Origin: an uncultured Paracoccaceae bacterium
GTDB lineage: Bacteria; Pseudomonadota; Alphaproteobacteria; Rhodobacterales; Rhodobacteraceae
Length of the DNA stretch: 64,000 nucleotides
NCBI GenBank assembly: GCA_947489325.1
Contig: CANLDA010000006.1
Span: 105,799 to 169,798 of the forward strand
Reading direction: 5' to 3'
Numbering within the stretch: the first letter of the stretch is position 1; each line of letters opens with the position of its first letter. A model generated the notes under the pieces. That model had not been told where the DNA came from and searched no databases. It saw only the letters and a list, made by a program, of their open reading frames with translations. Below, piece by piece: positions 18,668-27,584 of the stretch. A program made the position numbers and the translations under genes.

Positions 18668-19743
18668 GCCCAAAGTTCGCGTAAAATATCAGCGCGATCT
18701 GCATCCCGAGATGTTGATGCATTGATCGGGGCGCAATGCCCATCAAATCGTGGTGCTGGGGCGGGTTGCAATGTGTCGCCGGGCATTTGCCAGATTTGGC
18801 GCGCCGCCATATGCGGATCATGCGCGGCCTCTGAGGGGGGATAAACCGCCGCCACGCAGGCATCGCTGTTTTCGAACAGTTTGATCCAATGTGCACGGGT
18901 CTTGTTGGCAAAGATTTCTGTCAGACGAAGGGTCAAGTGGGGCCATGAAGATGCATCGAACTGTTCTTGAAACTCTGGATCATCTGACAAATCCAGTCGC
19001 TCCAGAAACAGCGCGTAAAATTTTGGCTCTAGACATTGCACGGTCATAAATCCTCCGTCTGCACAGCGGTAACTGCGTGACCAGTGGGGGCCGTCCAGCA
19101 GGCTTTGACCGCGGTTTGCGGTAAATTGACCAGCCTGTTGAATGGCCATCAGAAGGCTCATCATGTGGGCTGATCCATCTACTATGGCGGCGTCTACCAC
19201 AGTGCCTTTGCCAGTGCTGCGCGCGTTGAGAACTCCCGCCAACATACCAATCACCAAATAAAGCGCCCCTCCGCCAATATCGCCAACCAATGTGGCAGGG
19301 GTAAGGGGGGTGGTGTCAGGATCTGAAGCATACCAAAGCGCGCCAGAGGTGGCGATATAGTTCAGATCATGTCCGGCCATCTGTGACTTTGGGCCTGTTT
19401 GACCCCATCCTGTCATGCGTCCGTAAACCAGTTTGGGGTTTTCGACCTGACACTTCTGAGGCCCAAGACCCAGACGTTCCATCACACCCGGTCGAAACCC
19501 TTCGATCAGACCATCAGCCGTGGCAATCAACGCGCGTGCGATTTTCAAATCATCCGAGTCTTTAAGGTCCAGAGAAATCGATCGCTTTCCTCGATCTAAC
19601 AGACTTGCATCACCAGTGACGCTTCCAGATGACTCTTTGCGATGAATGGTGATCACATCGGCCCCAAGATCTGCCAATGTCATCGCTGCAAAGGGGGCAG
19701 GGCCAAGCCCCTCGATTTCAACTATCCGGATACCGTTCAGCAT
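18652..19743 (-). CDS. CaiB/BaiF-family CoA-transferase
   Basis: A 363-residue class III CoA-transferase. The N-terminus LNGIRIVEIEGLGPAPFAAM and LADLGADVI, the KRSISLDLK stretch and ADGLIEGFRPGVMERLGLG are typical of the family (alpha-methylacyl-CoA racemase/CaiB type). The start is chosen at the ATG with GGAGC upstream; the frame is open to 19929, over the AraC gene's promoter region. The substrate is unknown. It is convergent with the racemase and divergent from the GlxA-type regulator. Confidence 0.87.
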   Translation of the reverse strand: MLNGIRIVEIEGLGPAPFAAMTLADLGADVITIHRKESSGSVTGDASLLDRGKRSISLDLKDSDDLKIARALIATADGLIEGFRPGVMERLGLGPQKCQVENPKLVYGRMTGWGQTGPKSQMAGHDLNYIATSGALWYASDPDTTPLTPATLVGDIGGGALYLVIGMLAGVLNARSTGKGTVVDAAIVDGSAHMMSLLMAIQQAGQFTANRGQSLLDGPHWSRSYRCADGGFMTVQCLEPKFYALFLERLDLSDDPEFQEQFDASSWPHLTLRLTEIFANKTRAHWIKLFENSDACVAAVYPPSEAAHDPHMAARQIWQMPGDTLQPAPAPRFDGHCAPINASTSRDADRADILRELWAHPKE

Positions 19744-19893
19744 GGGGTGCTCCTGTATTGTGTGATCCAGAATAAGGGCTGCCTGATCTTGTGCCACTGA
19801 AACGTTACGCCATTTGGGATATGCGCTATACCTTGCGCCTTGATCCTGCGCCCTGTTACAAGACCTGACACCGACAATTATCGGAGAAAGCCC

Positions 19894-20895
19894 ATGCGGG
19901 AAGGTCTTGTGCCACATGGGGTGGCGCATATTCCCTTAGACGAGCAACACGACCCTGTACATGTGGCGTTTGTTCTGTTGCCCAATATGTCGATGCTGGC
20001 CTTTAGTGCTGCGATCGAGCCGCTGCGCGTGGCCAATCAACTGACTGGGCAGGTGCTGTTTCGTTGGACTGCAATGTCAGAAGATGGCGGACCTGTGGCC
20101 TGTTCCAACGGGCTTGAGATAAACGTGGATTGTGCGCTGGAAGAGACGGATGCCGGGGCCTATGTGTTTGTGTGTTCTGGAGTGCAGCCCGAAAAGGCGA
20201 CGTCTCAGAAAGTGGCGGATTGGGTGCGTCATCAATGGCGTACGGGACGTACGGTTGGAGGGCTGTGCACCGGGGCTTACACGCTTGCACGGGCGGGAAT
20301 TTTGAAAGGTAAATGTTTCACACTGCACTGGGAAAACATCCTTCCATTTCAAGAAAGCTATCCTGATCTGGACCCTTCCGAGCAACTCTATGCAATTGAT
20401 GGGCGTATCATGACCTGTGGCGGTGGGGCCGCTGCGACCGATTTGTTTTTGAAAATCATCTACGAACGCTTTGGCCCTATCTTATCTGAGGCGGTGTTGA
20501 ACATGTGTTTGCATTTCGTGCATCGCTCAGAACAAGACAGCCAACAATCATCACTTTCTGCGTCACTTGGGACACGGAATGCCAAGCTGGTACAGATTAT
20601 TGGTTTGTTTGATCAGCATTTGGATGAAGCATTGAATCTTGACGATGTCGCAGGGCAAGCGGGCATTTCACGTCGCCAGATGGAACGCCTGTTTAATCGA
20701 CATATAGGCAAAACACCCAAACAATATCTGATGGATTTGCGATTGCAACGCGCCCGCGCCTTAATGGCGGAAACTGATCTGTCTGTCAGTGAGGTTGCGG
20801 CGGCCTGTGGCTTTGAGGCTGTGTCGCATTTCTCCAAACGCTTCCGTGAACGCTTTGGCATGTCGCCTTATGCGTTTTCCATCGGGCGTGGCTGA
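19894..20895 (+). CDS. GlxA/CdhR-type AraC-family transcriptional regulator
   Basis: A 333-residue regulator with an N-terminal DJ-1/PfpI-like amidotransferase fold (about residues 18-190, with GGLCTGAYTLARAG at the nucleophile-elbow position) and a C-terminal AraC double HTH (about 230-325, ending FSKRFRERFGMSPYAF). This architecture is that of GbdR/CdhR/ArgR-type regulators, several of which sense betaine, carnitine derivatives or arginine. The BCCT carrier encoded next to it on the other strand agrees with a quaternary-amine theme. GGAGAAAG precedes the chosen ATG. Confidence 0.88.
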   Translation: MREGLVPHGVAHIPLDEQHDPVHVAFVLLPNMSMLAFSAAIEPLRVANQLTGQVLFRWTAMSEDGGPVACSNGLEINVDCALEETDAGAYVFVCSGVQPEKATSQKVADWVRHQWRTGRTVGGLCTGAYTLARAGILKGKCFTLHWENILPFQESYPDLDPSEQLYAIDGRIMTCGGGAAATDLFLKIIYERFGPILSEAVLNMCLHFVHRSEQDSQQSSLSASLGTRNAKLVQIIGLFDQHLDEALNLDDVAGQAGISRRQMERLFNRHIGKTPKQYLMDLRLQRARALMAETDLSVSEVAAACGFEAVSHFSKRFRERFGMSPYAFSIGRG

Positions 20896-20918
20896 ATGCT
20901 GAAGGTATCGTAAAGGTT

Positions 20919-20952
20919 TCGGGGCGCCGCAGATGGGCGCCCCGAGATATTT
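20919..20952. terminator. Intrinsic terminator between the AraC regulator and the BCCT gene
   Basis: TCGGGGCGCC and GGCGCCCCGA form a perfect 10-bp stem with a 7-base loop (20919-20945), followed by GATATTTTTT. The strong GC stem plus T run suits the plus-strand regulator gene; on the minus strand the same stem serves the BCCT gene, whose stop lies just before it. Confidence 0.85.
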
Positions 20953-20953
20953 T

Positions 20954-22609
20954 TTATTCTGCTGCGCTTTGAGACGCGGCCTCATCAGACTTTGCACGCA
21001 TCCCATCACGGACCAGCGCTTTGAACAGGGAAACCCCCATCAAGGCCATGATGAATGAGAACGGCAAGGCACCGATGATCATCGCTGTGTTGATGGCACC
21101 TAAGCCGCCGGCCAGAAGAAGGCCGCCGATCACTAGCGTCAGGATCAAACCCCATGTGATGATGTGAACGCGCCCTTTAGGGCTCTCGTCACCGGCTGCT
21201 GCGATTGTGTTGATGATCAACACGGCAGAGTCAGCAGACGTCACAAGGTAGGTCAGAAGCAACACAACGATGACAACAGACATGAGTGTCGCCAAGGCTG
21301 GAGACAGCATATAGTTGATCATTGCAAACAGCTGCGAGCTGAGGCCGGCGCCTGTGATCTGATCGCCTGCACCACCATTCAGCGTCAGGTCAATTGCGGT
21401 ACCGCCGGCGAATGAGAACCAGACGAAACACATGATCGAAGGAACGATCATGGCACCCAGAACGTATTCACGAATGGTTCTGCCCTTGGAGATACGCGCT
21501 AAGAACAGCCCGACAAACGGTGCAAATGCAACCCACCATGCCCAGTAGAAGATGGTCCAGCCACCTTGCCAGCCAGCCAGCTGTGTCGCGACGCTGCCTT
21601 CAACGCCATCGCTTTTCCACACGGTCAGAACCATGGCTGGAAGAGATATGATGTAGTCAAAAATGCCAACGAACAGTGATTGCAGCGCGAACATGGTCGA
21701 ACCGAACACCAACAGGAATGCCAAGATAAAGAACGACAGGCCCATGTTGATGTTAGACAGCCATTTGATGCCTTTGCCCACACCAGAAAGCGCAGAAAGC
21801 GTGGAGCACGCCATCACGACAACAAGTGCAAAGATCATGGCTGCATTGGTTGGATTGCCTTCTGCATTCATCAACCAGCCCATGCCAGTGATATTGTGAA
21901 TACCGGCTGCAAACTGTGCAACACCATATCCCAAGGTCACAGACACACCCAAGATCGTGGCGATAACAGACACGATGTCGATGATGTGGCCCAGCGGCCC
22001 TTCCAAAGATTTACCAAGTAAAGGTGTCAGGCCTGAACGAATGGTCAGTGGCAAACCGCGAGAGTAGCTAAAGAATGCCAGCGCAAGGCCGACAATCGCA
22101 TAACAACCCCAAGCCGAGAAACCCCAATGCAAGAAGGACCATTTCATCGCAGAGCGTACGTTATCAGCACTGGATGCTGTGGCATCCCCAACGATCACAT
22201 CTGGGTTTGTTCCAAAGTGATAGATTGGCTCGCCGGTTGCATAGGTCAACATGCCGATACCGATACCGGCACCAAACATCATTGAGAACCAGGAAAAGCT
22301 TGAAAACTCTGGTTTAGAGTCATTACCGCCAAGGCGAATTTTGCCAGTTGCAGGCCAGATCGCAAGGACCAGACACACAACGATATAAAACGCCATGACA
22401 TACATGTACCAGCTGCCGGTATTGGCGTCGATCGCGCCACGAATACCTGTCAGAACGCTGCCGGCTGCCTCTGGGAACACAATCGCCCAAAGGATCAATG
22501 CTCCGAGGAGCAATTTGGAACCAACGGCTACGAACTTCGAAAAGCCCTCGTAAAAACCGCTGTCTTGGGTCTTGATATCAAGACCTGTAATTGGTGGTGG
22601 TAAAGCCAT
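20954..22609 (-). CDS. BCCT-family transporter (betaine/carnitine/choline type)
   Basis: A 551-residue carrier with about twelve membrane helices. The glycine-rich unwound helix reads GAGIGIGMLTYATGEP, and WSFLHWGFSAWGCYAIVG is the aromatic substrate-site helix that binds trimethylammonium groups. The conserved FYWAWWVAFAPFVGLFLARIS also fits. It is the last gene of a minus-strand run that starts at DUF1185 near 27.5 kb, so it probably imports the compound broken down by that operon. The exact solute is not readable. Confidence 0.9.
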   Translation of the reverse strand: MALPPPITGLDIKTQDSGFYEGFSKFVAVGSKLLLGALILWAIVFPEAAGSVLTGIRGAIDANTGSWYMYVMAFYIVVCLVLAIWPATGKIRLGGNDSKPEFSSFSWFSMMFGAGIGIGMLTYATGEPIYHFGTNPDVIVGDATASSADNVRSAMKWSFLHWGFSAWGCYAIVGLALAFFSYSRGLPLTIRSGLTPLLGKSLEGPLGHIIDIVSVIATILGVSVTLGYGVAQFAAGIHNITGMGWLMNAEGNPTNAAMIFALVVVMACSTLSALSGVGKGIKWLSNINMGLSFFILAFLLVFGSTMFALQSLFVGIFDYIISLPAMVLTVWKSDGVEGSVATQLAGWQGGWTIFYWAWWVAFAPFVGLFLARISKGRTIREYVLGAMIVPSIMCFVWFSFAGGTAIDLTLNGGAGDQITGAGLSSQLFAMINYMLSPALATLMSVVIVVLLLTYLVTSADSAVLIINTIAAAGDESPKGRVHIITWGLILTLVIGGLLLAGGLGAINTAMIIGALPFSFIMALMGVSLFKALVRDGMRAKSDEAASQSAAE

Positions 22610-22638
22610 GGTTTCCTCCCTGTATGGCTTAGGATATT

Positions 22639-24102
22639 TTATCGCATCACGAATGGATCCGGGATGGGGTCATCGCTGGTGCGCAACCAAACTGATTTGA
22701 CCTTTGTGTAATCGAGTGCAGCTTGAAGTCCTCCCTCACGCCCATGTCCTGATAACCCATGCCCGCCAAAGGGCGCAATCGGGCTGACCACACGGTATGT
22801 GTTGACCCAGACAATCCCCGCCCGAATGGCGCGGATCATGCGATGAGCGCGTGTCAGGTTTTGAGTAAACACACCCGAAGCTAGGCCGAATTTGGTATCA
22901 TTTGCAAGCTCGACGGCTTCGGCCTCGTCCTCAAAGGACACAACAGATAGAACTGGGCCAAAGAATTCATTGCTTAGACTGGGGGCGTCATGGGCGTCAG
23001 AGCAATCGATAATCGTTGGAGTGAAGTAGAAGCCATCGCGCGCGGGAACCTCTCCTCCAGTGACCAATTTTGCTCCGGCCTTAATGGATCGATCAATTAG
23101 ATCCAATGCAGTTTCGCGTTGGCGTAGCGTGCAAAGGGGCCCAACCTCGGTTGCCATATCATCGGGGGCACCAATGACGACCGCTTCGGCCTTGGCTTTT
23201 AGTTTGGCCAGAAACGCATCCTTGATAGATGCTTGGACCAACAAACGAGAACCGGCCACACAACTTTGGCCAGTGGCTGCGAAAATGCCAGACACCTGCG
23301 CGTTCACAGCACTTTCCATGTCGGCATCTTCAAAGACGATGAAAGGAGATTTCCCACCCAATTCCAAAGAAGTAGAAGCAAGGTTATCCGCCGAGTTGCG
23401 CACAATATGACGTGCGGTATCTGGGCCACCGGTAAAGGCAACATGGTCAACGTTTTGGTGGCTGGTCAGGGCCGCTCCGGCTGCGGGACCGCCTGTAATC
23501 ACATTGAAGACACCCTTTGGGAAACCTGCCTGATCAAAGATCTTGGCAAATTCCAACATGGGTGTTGGGCCTTCTTCCGACGCCTTCAACACAACCGTAC
23601 AGCCCGCAGCGAGTGCGGGGCCAATTTTCACAGCAGACAGGAACAGTTGGGAATTCCATGGCACGATCGCAGCCACGACCCCCACAGGCTCGCGTCGCAA
23701 CCAGACTTCCATATCCGGTTTATCAATCGGTAGGTGCGCGCCTTCAATCTTGTCAGCAAGACCTGCGTAATACCGATAATATTCTGCAACATAAGCGATT
23801 TGTGCGCTGGTCTCACGGATGATTTTTCCGGTGTCGCGGGTTTCAAGCTCTGCCAAACGCGGTGCACTTTCCGCAATAAGGTCGGCAAGGCGCATCAACA
23901 ATTTGCCACGCGCCGTTGCTGTCATCAGGGCCCATTCAGGGGCGAAAAATGCAGTATGGGCTGCATCAACAGCAGCATTTACATCCTCAACACCAGCCTC
24001 TGCCACGGTTGCCCAAGGGGTTCCAGTGGCTGGGTCGATGGTTTGGAATTGCGCGGAGCCATCTGAAAAGGCGCCATTAATATACTGTTGAAAAGACTGC
24101 AT
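22639..24102 (-). CDS. NAD(P)-dependent aldehyde dehydrogenase
   Basis: A 487-residue enzyme oxidising an aldehyde to an acid. The general-base glutamate is in LELGGKSPFIVFEDAD and the catalytic cysteine in FAATGQSCVAGSRLL; VPWNSQLFLSAVKIGPALAAG is the cofactor region. The ATG is chosen because AAGGA lies 8 bases before it. It follows the luciferase-like monooxygenase in the same direction and precedes the BCCT gene, so it probably oxidises an aldehyde released by the monooxygenase step. Confidence 0.92.
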   Translation of the reverse strand: MQSFQQYINGAFSDGSAQFQTIDPATGTPWATVAEAGVEDVNAAVDAAHTAFFAPEWALMTATARGKLLMRLADLIAESAPRLAELETRDTGKIIRETSAQIAYVAEYYRYYAGLADKIEGAHLPIDKPDMEVWLRREPVGVVAAIVPWNSQLFLSAVKIGPALAAGCTVVLKASEEGPTPMLEFAKIFDQAGFPKGVFNVITGGPAAGAALTSHQNVDHVAFTGGPDTARHIVRNSADNLASTSLELGGKSPFIVFEDADMESAVNAQVSGIFAATGQSCVAGSRLLVQASIKDAFLAKLKAKAEAVVIGAPDDMATEVGPLCTLRQRETALDLIDRSIKAGAKLVTGGEVPARDGFYFTPTIIDCSDAHDAPSLSNEFFGPVLSVVSFEDEAEAVELANDTKFGLASGVFTQNLTRAHRMIRAIRAGIVWVNTYRVVSPIAPFGGHGLSGHGREGGLQAALDYTKVKSVWLRTSDDPIPDPFVMR

Positions 24103-24122
24103 TTCTCGTTCCTTCATGTGCC

Positions 24123-25160
24123 TTAGGAAAAGGCAGGCATCACTTCGTTGATAAACCGCAGCAGTGATGCTTTCTTACGTTCAAAAGACATAGAGCTGTC
24201 AATCCAGAACGAATATTCATCATAGCCCATCGCCTCATAGGATTTCAGGCGTTCGATGACCTTATCAGGTGTGCCAATCACCAGATCGCGTTCCATCGCC
24301 TCAGGCGAATAGAACGGGTGCGCTGCGATTTCTTCATCGCTCAGGGGTTCGATCAAGCCTTGAGTAATCTCACGCTTGTTCATGAACCACGCACCAAAGT
24401 AGCAATAGAACCGGTTCAGTTCGATCGCGCCCAGCTTGGTGTCCTCTTCGCTGTCAGCCACGTAGGTATGCTGCAAAAGCATGATCCTCGGCCGTGGTTG
24501 CTCAGGGAACTTTGCACAGGAATCGTTGAACTTTCCGATCAAATCCTTGATCTCGTCATCGCCCTTCCAAAGTGGTGTCACCTGTACGTGGCATCCATTG
24601 GAAACAGCAAAGTCATGGCTGTTTGGGTCACGTGCTGCAATCCAAATAGGGGGGCCGTCCTGCTGCAACGGCTGAGGCGCAGAGGTGGTTTTCGGGAACT
24701 GGTCATACTCGCCGTTATGTTCGTAATCGCCCTTCCAGAGGTTTTGAACAGCAGGTACCAATTCGCGCATACGCTTCCCAGCTTCCCATGCGTCCATTCC
24801 GGGCATCATGCGTTCATATTCAAAAGAGTACGCGCCACGTGCGATACCCAACTCAAGGCGGCCATCGGTGATGATGTCGGTCATGGCTGCTTCGCCAGCA
24901 AGGCGAATGGGATGCCAAAATGGTGCAATCACCGTGCCTGTGCCCAGACGTACGTTTTTGGTTACACGTGCCACATCCACAAGATTCAAGAATGGGTTTG
25001 GTGCGATAGTGAAATTCATCCCATGATGTTCACCCGTCCAAACGGCATGCATCCCGCCTTCATCGGCGATTTTGCACAGTTCCACGAATTCGTCATAAAG
25101 CTGTTTATGATCGTCCTCGGGTGAGATGCGTTCCATATGTGCGAAAAGCGAAAATTTCAT
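24123..25160 (-). CDS. Luciferase-like flavin-dependent monooxygenase (LLM class)
   Basis: A 345-residue TIM-barrel flavoprotein of the bacterial luciferase/alkanesulfonate monooxygenase superfamily. AVWTGEHHGMNF, RLGTGTVIAPFWHPIRLAGE and LELGIARGAYSFEYE are its marks. Such enzymes use reduced flavin and O2 and need a partner reductase, which is encoded 3 bases upstream in the same operon. The substrate is unknown; the BCCT carrier suggests a betaine-like compound. Confidence 0.9.
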   Translation of the reverse strand: MKFSLFAHMERISPEDDHKQLYDEFVELCKIADEGGMHAVWTGEHHGMNFTIAPNPFLNLVDVARVTKNVRLGTGTVIAPFWHPIRLAGEAAMTDIITDGRLELGIARGAYSFEYERMMPGMDAWEAGKRMRELVPAVQNLWKGDYEHNGEYDQFPKTTSAPQPLQQDGPPIWIAARDPNSHDFAVSNGCHVQVTPLWKGDDEIKDLIGKFNDSCAKFPEQPRPRIMLLQHTYVADSEEDTKLGAIELNRFYCYFGAWFMNKREITQGLIEPLSDEEIAAHPFYSPEAMERDLVIGTPDKVIERLKSYEAMGYDEYSFWIDSSMSFERKKASLLRFINEVMPAFS

Positions 25161-25163
25161 GCT

Positions 25164-26081
25164 TTAGCTCCAAGATGTCAGGGGGCGTACTTTGCCACTG
25201 ATCTGGTTTCCGTAATAAACCCCGAAATTGCCCATTTGGCTTTCGCCTGCGAACCGTTCCAGCATCGTACAGACCGCCGGGTCCGTGATGTCCATTAAGG
25301 TCGTAGGAGAAAGTTCGGTGAATTTGCCCTTGGTTGCAGCATCTTCACTTGCTTGGCACAAAAACGAGATATGTTGCGTTTCGCGCGCTTCATCTTCGTA
25401 AACTGAATAGATAAATCCGGGCTCTGCCGTGGCACCACAGGACGCAATGAGCCCTTCAAGTGCGCTGGTGGCGCCTTCTTTACCTACTTTAATCTCTGGC
25501 AAAGCCAATTGTCCTGCGCCGTCATCGGTCAGCAGAATTTTACCTTCGTGAACAATGATCGCCGACACCATCAAATTGCGGGCGTTGCTCAATGCCTCGC
25601 TCTCTATAGCAGAGGTCACATAGGCCCCGCGTGCATAACCAAGACCTGGGTGGATGGTGTTTTCAAAAGCTTCAACTTTGCCGATCAGGATCAGGTGATC
25701 GCCTGCTTCGATTGTGTCGTGCATGGAACAGTCAAACCATGCAGATACGCCGTCGAATACGGGTGACCCCTGCGGGCCTTTTTGCCAATCCACAGCCGCA
25801 AATCGATCTTCTACAGGGCGCGCAAAGGTGTTGGATACGTCTTTTTGTGCCTCAGACAATACGTTGATCGCAAACCCTTCTGCGGTGCTGAAGGCGTCAT
25901 AGTTGCGTGAACTGTTTGCAAGACATACCAAAACCAACGGTGGATCTAATGATACCGACGTAAAGGAATTTGCGGTGAACCCCAAAGGGTTCCCGTCCTT
26001 ATCATGGGTTGTCACTACGGTCACACCAGTCATGAACGCCCCAAAGGCATTACGAAGGGCGCGGGGATCAATCGTGCTCAT
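25164..26081 (-). CDS. Flavin reductase with C-terminal Nudix-like domain
   Basis: A 305-residue protein, about twice the size of a simple flavin reductase. Residues 1 to about 165 are the FMN-binding split-barrel reductase domain (FMTGVTVVTT, GFTANSFTSVSLDPPLVLVC). Residues about 165-305 begin SAIIVHEGKILLTDD and continue with a beta/alpha pattern like a Nudix domain, but the metal-binding REUXEEXGU box is missing. The reductase should feed reduced flavin to the adjacent monooxygenase; the tail could sense a ligand. Its start has AGGAAA upstream and overlaps the preceding hydrolase gene by 14 bases. Confidence 0.85.
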   Translation of the reverse strand: MSTIDPRALRNAFGAFMTGVTVVTTHDKDGNPLGFTANSFTSVSLDPPLVLVCLANSSRNYDAFSTAEGFAINVLSEAQKDVSNTFARPVEDRFAAVDWQKGPQGSPVFDGVSAWFDCSMHDTIEAGDHLILIGKVEAFENTIHPGLGYARGAYVTSAIESEALSNARNLMVSAIIVHEGKILLTDDGAGQLALPEIKVGKEGATSALEGLIASCGATAEPGFIYSVYEDEARETQHISFLCQASEDAATKGKFTELSPTTLMDITDPAVCTMLERFAGESQMGNFGVYYGNQISGKVRPLTSWS

Positions 26082-26904
26082 GGCAGGTTTCCTGTACATC
26101 TGAAAAGGCGTTGATGGGTGTGTTCAACCATTCCTGAAGGGCGGTGTTCACAAGGTCTGGTGCAGTCATATTCACCATGTGACGATGGCCTGAGATTACG
26201 ACAGATTTGCCGTTTTGTGCCGCCTTTGCCATGGCGTCAGACATGGCTGGGCTGGAATTCAGATCACCATCACCGGTCAGGGCCAACAACGGGCACGTGA
26301 TCGTCGTGAACTGATCTGCATAGGTCGCATCGCCACGTGCAAAGGCGCCGTATGCAGTCGCGTACCCCTCAAGATCCACCGACGAGAGCCATTCTGAAAC
26401 CAACGCACTTGCTGCCTGATCAGAAGCGCCGTCGCCAAACCAACGTGTTAAGGGTGTTTCAAGGTCAAACGCCCCTGCTTGAATTTCTTCGGCGCGAGCG
26501 ACAACCGCTGCGCTTGCTGCGTCGGATCTGCGGAATACGCCATTTAACAGTGCCACGTGGGTCACCATTTCGGGATGGGATACGGCATATCCACCAGCAA
26601 TCAGTGCACCCATAGAGTGCCCGGCAAGGCTAACTGGTCCAGTGTGGAGTGTCTGCAAGACTGCATGCAGCCAAGCCACAAAATCAGGCAGATCACTGCC
26701 TGTTGGCAACGGATCACTACCACCATGGCCGGGCATATCAACTGCGATCACACGATGTGTCTTCGCTAAAACATCAATCTGCGGCGCCCAGGCCGCAGAT
26801 TGCATGCCGACCCCATGGATTAAGACCACGGGCGCGCCGCTTCCGGTTTCACGGAACGCGACCGTGCCGTATGGTTTAGACAGCTGCTGGGTTGTCAACG
26901 TCAT
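26068..26904 (-). CDS. Alpha/beta-fold hydrolase
   Basis: A 278-residue hydrolase. The oxyanion region is VVLIHGVGMQSAAW, the nucleophile serine lies in AGHSMGALIAGG, and the histidine in SGHRHMVNM; the acid is probably in TGDGDLN. The likely start overlaps the end of the DUF1185 gene by 29 bases, and its stop overlaps the flavin reductase start. It is probably an esterase or C-C/amide hydrolase within the catabolic operon. Confidence 0.87.
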   Translation of the reverse strand: MTLTTQQLSKPYGTVAFRETGSGAPVVLIHGVGMQSAAWAPQIDVLAKTHRVIAVDMPGHGGSDPLPTGSDLPDFVAWLHAVLQTLHTGPVSLAGHSMGALIAGGYAVSHPEMVTHVALLNGVFRRSDAASAAVVARAEEIQAGAFDLETPLTRWFGDGASDQAASALVSEWLSSVDLEGYATAYGAFARGDATYADQFTTITCPLLALTGDGDLNSSPAMSDAMAKAAQNGKSVVISGHRHMVNMTAPDLVNTALQEWLNTPINAFSDVQETCHEHD

Positions 26905-27478
26905 GGCCAAGGTCCTTGAGGTCTTGATAACGATCACCAATGCGGTGATGCGGACGTCCGCCAATAGAAGCGCCAAGCGCGATTACGATTTCGTCAGGTC
27001 CGGGCGCATCTGCCACTTGCAATTGGATGGTCAGATAGTGGCTGCGACGACCACCATCGTTTTTATCCATCAATGGAATTTGCAAGGGCGCGTTTGCCGG
27101 GCCGCGTGTGTTGGTAAATGCAAGATAGGATTTCGCGCCAACCGCTTCGCGGTAATGGTTGCCAAAACGCAGTGTGTGGATCAGGGCAGAGGCGTGCTCA
27201 ACCTCACCATTTACACCGACAATGCCAGATTTACCGTAACCTTCGACTTTGTCACCGCCACCTGCGGCGTCCAAGACCATTTTAGTCAGCAATTCCCCCA
27301 AACCGGGTGCACAATCCAAAATGGCAGGCTTTAGATCTTCTACAAAGCCCATGCCTGCCCAAGGGTTTTTAATGACAGCGATTGCCGCAATCATTCTGAG
27401 CGGCGTTTCAGCCGTTTTGCCACCCTCGATCAGGGTGTCTTCGATGTGGAGGAGTGTCTTGCGGATTTCAGCGGGCAT
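26876..27478 (-). CDS. Amino acid synthesis family protein (DUF1185)
   Basis: A 200-residue protein of the DUF1185/AA_synth family: RKTLLHIEDTLIEGG at the start, NPWAGMGF, and GKSGIVGVNGEVEHASA are typical. The family's true reaction is not something I can state. It is the first gene of the operon driven leftward from the operator near 27.52 kb, with hydrolase, flavin reductase, monooxygenase, aldehyde dehydrogenase and BCCT genes after it. Regular pairing with LLM monooxygenases argues for a catabolic role, despite the family name. Confidence 0.8.
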   Translation of the reverse strand: MPAEIRKTLLHIEDTLIEGGKTAETPLRMIAAIAVIKNPWAGMGFVEDLKPAILDCAPGLGELLTKMVLDAAGGGDKVEGYGKSGIVGVNGEVEHASALIHTLRFGNHYREAVGAKSYLAFTNTRGPANAPLQIPLMDKNDGGRRSHYLTIQLQVADAPGPDEIVIALGASIGGRPHHRIGDRYQDLKDLGHDVDNPAAV

Positions 27479-27515
27479 TGTGGGACCTGGAGTTTGTGAT
27501 TCGTTACAGTGTATG

Positions 27516-27527
27516 ATGGTATACCAT
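27516..27527. promoter_or_regulatory. GntR-type operator palindrome
   Basis: ATGGTATACCAT is a perfect 12-base palindrome lying 38 bases before the DUF1185 start and 57 bases before the divergent GntR gene. The core TGGTATACCA has the form of known operators of FCD-type GntR repressors. It is the only such palindrome in the gap and probably controls both directions. Confidence 0.75.
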
Positions 27528-27584
27528 AATGTTGTATGTCAATACTTCCTTGTTCCCTCCGCGCCGCGCTGGTATCTTAATCTC

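Noticed and set aside
24318..25124. 268-codon plus-strand frame opposite the LLM monooxygenase
   Set aside because: Pure antisense frame without motifs.
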